Part shown: piece by piece, positions 58,829-64,000 of the stretch | Layout: each line of letters opens with the position of its first letter | Numbering within the stretch: the stretch's first letter is position 1 | Assembly: GCA_950295325.1 (NCBI GenBank) | Contig: OX485804.1 | Location: 45,434,429-45,498,428, forward strand | Direction: 5' to 3' | DNA length: 64,000 nucleotides | Source of the DNA: Polytrichum commune | Taxonomy: Eukaryota; Streptophyta; Polytrichopsida; Polytrichales; Polytrichaceae | The notes under the pieces: generated by a model | Told to the model about the DNA's origin: nothing | Seen by the model: the letters and a program-made list of their open reading frames with translations, nothing else | Databases searched by the model: none | Position numbers and translations under genes: made by a program

Positions 58829-58980
58829 TCATCCATTTTGCAGGATGGGTGGGGCACTTTTGCAAGCCGCCTCTCACAATATAAGTTTAAGTCATCCATT
58901 TTTCAGGATGGGTGGGGCACTTTTGCAAGCCGCCTCTCACAATATAAGTTCAAGTCATCCGTTTTTCAGGATGGGTGGTG
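58829..58980 (+). repeat. 63-bp tandem repeat, ~2.4 units, reading frame open
   Basis: Units start at 58829, 58892 and 58955 with TCATCC, followed by CAGGATGGGTGGGGCACTTT and GCCGCCTCTCACAATATAAG. Units differ at few bases. Because 63 is a multiple of three, a 21-residue motif (FQDGWGTFASRLSQYKFKSS) repeats without stops. No evidence that it is translated. Confidence 0.75.
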
Positions 58981-59507
58981 ATGCTCTTAATGGAATTCCA
59001 TGAGGCCGTGGCACTTTAGAAATCCCAGTTGTAGATATGGTAGTTACCACAAAAGAGACTACAATCACAATTTTGATTGTCCAATGCATCCTTCAATATG
59101 GACTTCATGGTGAAAATTGTCCAAGGTATGCGCACTTCACCTTAGAGGTCCCCAATTTTGATAGAATTGCCCCTAGCATCCACGTTCCTCATTGCCCCTT
59201 TCATACATCACTTGGTGTACTTTGACTTCAAAATGTTTATGGGGCTTACCATACTAATGACCCCAATTGCAATAAGGCTCACATAGTTAAACTTCACTTC
59301 TATTAAAAGAACAATATAAAAACTTCATGCATATTGGATTATATTCTTATGCAATGATCCCATTGTGAGATGGGGGTGGGGGGGGGGGGCTTTCGGGACC
59401 TTGCCGTAAATTGATAGTAGGGCAAACCTCGATGTGCCAACAAGTATGTAGATTTGCCTCATTGTCAAGCATGGAAGTTGGGATGTGGTTGTTATCCTAC
59501 TTATCCA

Positions 59508-60004
59508 CACGGGTAGATCACTCTAAGGCATTTTTGTGCACCACGTGCGGCTGGGTTTTTTTTGTTTTGGGGCTATTTACCTTCAAGGGTTGAATTAAAG
59601 CCTCCCTATAATTACTTAAATTTTAAAAATGGCCCATTTGTTTGCACCCTTCCATTACTTATATTGTCCGAGTCACTACAATTTTTTGTACTCTAAATTC
59701 CTCTTAAGTAATTTTGGACAGACGGAAATCCCAATTATCATCCATCCCCGTGAGTCCTAAACCCATTTACATACCATACTAAACATACCTTCTAGGATCC
59801 TTATCTTCAGCCCTTGTATTAATTTTACAAAAAAATAATGGCCCACATTTTATGTCCATCTAACTTACTTACAATGGGATTGTCTACATTTAATGGCCCC
59901 TTCATTATTTGGAATTCCTTTATAATTTTTATTTCAAATGATTTGAATCCTCTCTATATTATGCTGCACGTCGTTTTTTAAATGCACTAAGTGATCTACC
60001 CGTG
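59508..60004 (-). mobile_element. hAT-like MITE copy H4
   Basis: CACGGGTAGATCACTCTAAG at the left and GTGATCTACCCGTG at the right, with a perfect 8-bp duplication CTTATCCA (59500-59507 and 60005-60012). 497 bp, inverted relative to H2 and H3. Non-coding. Confidence 0.82.
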
Positions 60005-60012
60005 CTTATCCA

Positions 60013-62882
60013 TTTGATTGTTGCATGGGTGACTTTACCTTTTGAGATTTCAAATAATAAAATCAATTCCAAAATATCACAACAACTTTAGAGAAGGTTT
60101 GAAATATAATGATGCATGTGCCACAAACGGGGGGGGGGGGGGGGCTGGCAAAAAGGTAGAAAACCACATGCAAGAAAATGTAGGGTGGATTTTTATTCAA
60201 GACACATAATGTTTACATTTTCCTTAGATACACAGTAGCGTCATCTGAAGGTGAATATGAGAATCATATATAATGTACGGTGTGGTTTAAGTTGTGCTAT
60301 TCTTTAATATTTAGATGTAAAGTAGCATAAATTGAATTAAGTTTAGATTTCTTATTTATAGGCTCAACATAAATTATCTATCATTAGGGGCATTGGATGA
60401 GAAATAGGCAAAAATGTATGTGGACATGTGGATGGATTTGTTGAAACGGTTGCCTTTGGATGAAAAGTACCATCATCCAGCAATGGAAGGGTTGGCTGAC
60501 CTATTTAGGGTTTCCAAGGGGTTCAAGAACCATATACAATATGCTTAAGTTTATAGTAAGATGGTTGTATGTGTGTAATGTGCATAGTAATTTCTGCATA
60601 GTGTAATGTATACATACTATATTGAATGCGTAATGTATGTGTAGATTGTTCCACAAAATTTCTACTACTTATAAATAAGATAGGGTGATTATAATTATGC
60701 GACTCTATAAATTTAATATAATGATAGAGTGTTAGAAAACACCATCCAATAAAAATTTACTTACTTATAGGGTGGAAAATATCCAATGAAGGAAGGTAAA
60801 TACCCCCCCCCCCACCCATTAAATAGGGGTTCTCGCATGTGTATACATAAAATAAGTGTAGGTGCACCCCTTGTGGCCACAAATTTTTCTAAATATAGTG
60901 TTAGAATACAACAATCTTTGGCCCACACCAACATGCTTTTACCCAAATTAAATATTAAATATTAAATCCTTCGGCTAAATCAAAGTCGATTTTTTAAATC
61001 AAAACAAAGAGGTGGTTTAACTTCTTACGTTGTCAACTTCCTCTTATGATTATACCCATTACCAAATCTTGTTCACCCTAAACCCTAAACCCTATACACA
61101 CATCCATGTGGATGGATAAGGGTCGAATGTTGTTGGCATCGGGTGGATCCCACTCTTATCCCCAATTGGTTACACACAAGGAAGTAAACCCTAAGTTATG
61201 CAGTCTTTAGAAGTTGTAAGGCATTTGCAATGATGTTATAGGATGTCATGTGACCTCGTCTTCACAACACTAAACATCTAATTTAGTGTGGCATTGAATT
61301 TGATGTGCCATGTTAATTAGAGTGGTCTTTGTGATTTGACAAGGAGACCGAGTGTCATATGACACCCTTTGTACTTGCCACCTAATGATCGCAAGACAAA
61401 TTCATGTGGGCTGATCATGACAAGTGTGAGTCACATTAAATCAAATGGTGAGTTTAGGTACATGTAGTTTAGATTTTGGGTACAACAAAACCTAGGGAGG
61501 ACGTAAAAGGTGATCGTTATATCGTCTAGGTGTCTCATATAAGTTTCATTAGGACAATGTTAGGTTCATTTCAAATTCTTTAGTATTTTGGGTGGACAAT
61601 TTGTAGACTCAAACATAAAGGTTTAAAAGCCTCTCAACCATGGTACATGCATTTGGTGGCAGTTGCTTAATCTCACATTATTTACCCACGCAATAACATG
61701 GCAGTGAGTTTCATTTTAATTGGACCTTGTGGAGTGCACAAGCATCATAGGCACATTCATCATCAATAGTCTTGTATTAATTAGCTTAACGTAACTTGAA
61801 ATACTATGCAATCACCCTTCTAAGGTTTTCAGTCCTCCTTTATTAATCTTGTATTTTCATTAGGTTGTCGAACTATGGTCCTTTTACCTTAAATTCAATC
61901 ACAAGTGATAGTTATCCGCTACTTAAGTCAATAGGCCATGCCACTATTCAAGTTAGGAATCCATAGTCTGATACCTTGAATTTAATTCCAACATGGGAAA
62001 TATACAACTTAATCCTCCACAATTAATAATTATATGGAGTCCTTAAGTTGCAACTCCACCGCAACCAACATGGATTCAACTCTTTAACACATGAATGTAT
62101 AATCAGCTAGGCCCCAGTCTTCCAAGTAGCTTACTCTAAGACCTTCCACATAAATATGCATCACTCACATAGGAAATATGAGGAAACAAATGAAAGAACA
62201 TCAAAACTTGGCTGACCATAAATTATCTCAGACAATGGTCAAGGTAATGTTAAGGTGAATCCCTCACCCAACAATCAAAATCCTTAGAACTTCATATGTT
62301 AGTTAAGAGATTTTGACAGAGGTTCAATACTAGGTCAAAAATATGCTTTTTTTTCTCTCCCTTGGCAAAGAAGAAATATCCCATACTTATACTAGACAAT
62401 TACCATGTGTTGTAATAAGGAGGGGTGTATATTTTCTTATCAAACTATGGCCCCTTTAAATCTTTCTTTTCTAAATATCAAGTTCATAGTCATATGATTC
62501 ACATGTCACTTAAAATTCCTACTTCACTCCATTTACATTTTTCCCCTAAGGAACCATATTTAGAAAAGAATAAACAACACACCACACATCAACCGTCTAA
62601 GGTAGACAAACATATTGTAGAGAGCTAATATATTTCATCTCTACTAGTGCAGGAATGTAGTTTCCACATGGGATTCAAGAGGATCTCAACCACAGAGGGA
62701 GCTATTGCATACGAGCATACCTCTCATAAAACCCTAAAATAATATGCAACCTAGAGGTTATGACTTCTAATCGATTTGACATTGGAATTAGCTTCAAAGA
62801 CCCAAATTAGTCTAGTCCAAGTCATTTGAGATGAATCCGCCACAAACCTATATAGATCAAATTTGTATGTTGGATTGATGAG
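60013..62882. other. Intergenic, no gene seen
   Basis: Contains a poly(G) run near 60129-60144, two and a half plant-telomere-like CCCTAAA units near 61078, and a TAGTGT-family fragment near 61262. A 43-codon frame at 60415-60546 (starts MYVDMWMDLLKRLPLDEKYH) is unplaced. Confidence 0.4.
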
Positions 62883-62911
62883 CTCTCTCTCTCTCTCTCT
62901 CTCTCTCTCTA
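62883..62911. repeat. (CT)n microsatellite
   Basis: Perfect CT/TC dinucleotide run, ~14 units. Confidence 0.9.
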
Positions 62912-63605
62912 GCCTTATATAACTAGCATAGTCTTCGAAATATAACCCCAAAGGACTAATTACTTTAGGGTTCGGAAAAAATACATTAAGAAGATATCCA
63001 CTGTAGATCTGGCAATACCCATCTATGGACTATGATGTTTACCTAATCCTATATTAAGTAACAATGACCATGAGTGTATCATTTTCAGAGGTTAAGCTGT
63101 TTTGGTAGTTGACCCTAAGTAATTCTTAGGATTAGTGTGAAGTGAGTGGTTTGGTGGGATGTGCATGTAAACCGCCCCAAATCTTGGACACTCAAGTTGC
63201 AAAATGGCTAAGGAACAAGTAGAATACTCAATGGTAGTATTGGGTATGCACGGATACACAATGTAAGAGTATGTTGTAATATGTTGTGTGACATAGATAA
63301 CAAATGAGTTTTGTTGCTATTCACCTCGTGTACGTTACTAACCCTCTCTTTGGATTTGGTTGGTGGCATGGGCACATGTGAGGCAGACCCTTCACAACCT
63401 TGACGGCATTATTAGGTTTTGTATACCATCTTATTGCAAAAAAGGCATGTATAATGTTTTGATATTCTACTTAATAATGTGGAATGCATGCAAGACATTC
63501 TTGAGTAATGATAGAACCTTGAAAGTTATTTTCAAAGTGTCTTAAGGTACTTTTTTTTAGTTTGATCGGATACATTCTGGATATGGAGTGCAAAGCATTA
63601 TGTAA

Positions 63606-64000
63606 GGGTGTAAATGTGACAACCTTATTAGCTTGGTGTTAAAAGGTTTACATTTGTTTCGCATAGCGGCCCAAAATGATCCATATACAATCACTATACT
63701 TATATCTCCGGATACTAATTGGTACCAAAACTCCAACCCACACACAGGCCCATTCCCAGACACACACGTCATTGCCCATTTCGCCGCTGATACGATCACG
63801 TATGAGGAACCCACAATACCCTCCGAGCTCAATACCACAAGAAAAGAACCATCTACCATACAAATATTTTGTATCCATCACCAAAACAATAACATAGGCA
63901 CCTACGAACAAATGAAATTAATAAGCGACACAGCAAATAACCTCCAAATACTACAAAGTCACACACAAACTGCACCACCCACCCCTCTAAACACCACCGT
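63606..64000 (+). other. Unidentified open frame running off the right edge
   Basis: After a stop at 63603-63605 the frame stays open for ~131 codons to the window end, with no ATG until about 63913. It includes FRIAAQNDPYTITILISPD, FPDTHVIAHFAADTITYEEP and EQMKLISDTANNLQILQ. The DNA from ~63690 is poor in G on this strand, unlike its flanks, so other frames are also fairly open. It could be an exon, or part of a retroelement reading frame; I do not recognise the family. Confidence 0.3.

Noticed and set aside
60415-60546. 43-codon frame starting MYVDMWMDLLKRLPLDEKYH.
   Set aside because: Protein-like composition but short, isolated, and with no splice-consistent extension seen.
61078-61096. 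CCCTAAA units suggesting a telomeric site.
   Set aside because: Only about two and a half units; common as interstitial chance motifs in plants.
63557-63911. Two minus-strand frames of 87-100 codons at the right edge.
   Set aside because: Low-complexity translations of a G/T-rich strand. The plus frame looks more protein-like, though none is certain.

Overview
The window is nuclear DNA from a flowering plant. The genes are split by spliceosomal introns, and the families are plant-type: a 19-exon GH35 beta-galactosidase with a C-terminal SUEL lectin domain, a membrane-anchored LEA_2 protein, and two Aha1-type HSP90 co-chaperones. The remainder is AT-rich and full of small terminal-inverted-repeat (TIR) elements, microsatellites and tandem repeats. 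The species cannot be fixed from the sequence alone.

Layout. Positions 1-5400 hold no gene, only repeats (a MITE end at the left edge, GA and GTAT microsatellites). A short Mpo1/DUF962-like gene lies at 7948-8286 (+), probably with non-coding 5' exons upstream. From 9.8 to 13.2 kb there is a cluster of MITEs and one pogo-like element. Two AHA1 paralogues stand head to head, AHA1a at 15135-17427 (-) and AHA1b at 23704-27084 (+). They have the same four-exon structure, and their presumed promoter/5'-leader regions share a block containing a near-perfect heat-shock element. Next come the LEA_2 gene (28208-30082, -), an unidentified two-exon C-terminal frame (about 30.5-30.8 kb, +), and the beta-galactosidase gene (31377-40997, -). 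All 19 galactosidase exons can be read in frame to give 915 residues, including one GC-AG intron. Three direct repeats of about 190 bp and a roughly 60-bp minisatellite lie upstream of its start.

From 43 kb to the right edge I find no intact gene. This part holds a nested MITE pair, a ~300-bp tandem array, four copies of a hAT-like MITE with 8-bp target duplications (46.99, 50.09, 52.14 and 59.51 kb), a GC-rich TIR element, a pogo-like element with a decayed transposase-like reading frame (56.44-56.94 kb), and an open frame without a visible start that runs off the right edge (63606-64000).

Functionally the two AHA1 genes would supply the same HSP90 ATPase activator and may be co-induced by heat through the shared element. 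The galactosidase acts on cell-wall or glycoprotein galactosides outside the cell, the LEA_2 protein sits in a membrane, and the Mpo1-like protein is a membrane enzyme of 2-hydroxy fatty acid breakdown. There is no sign of co-regulation between these and the AHA1 pair.
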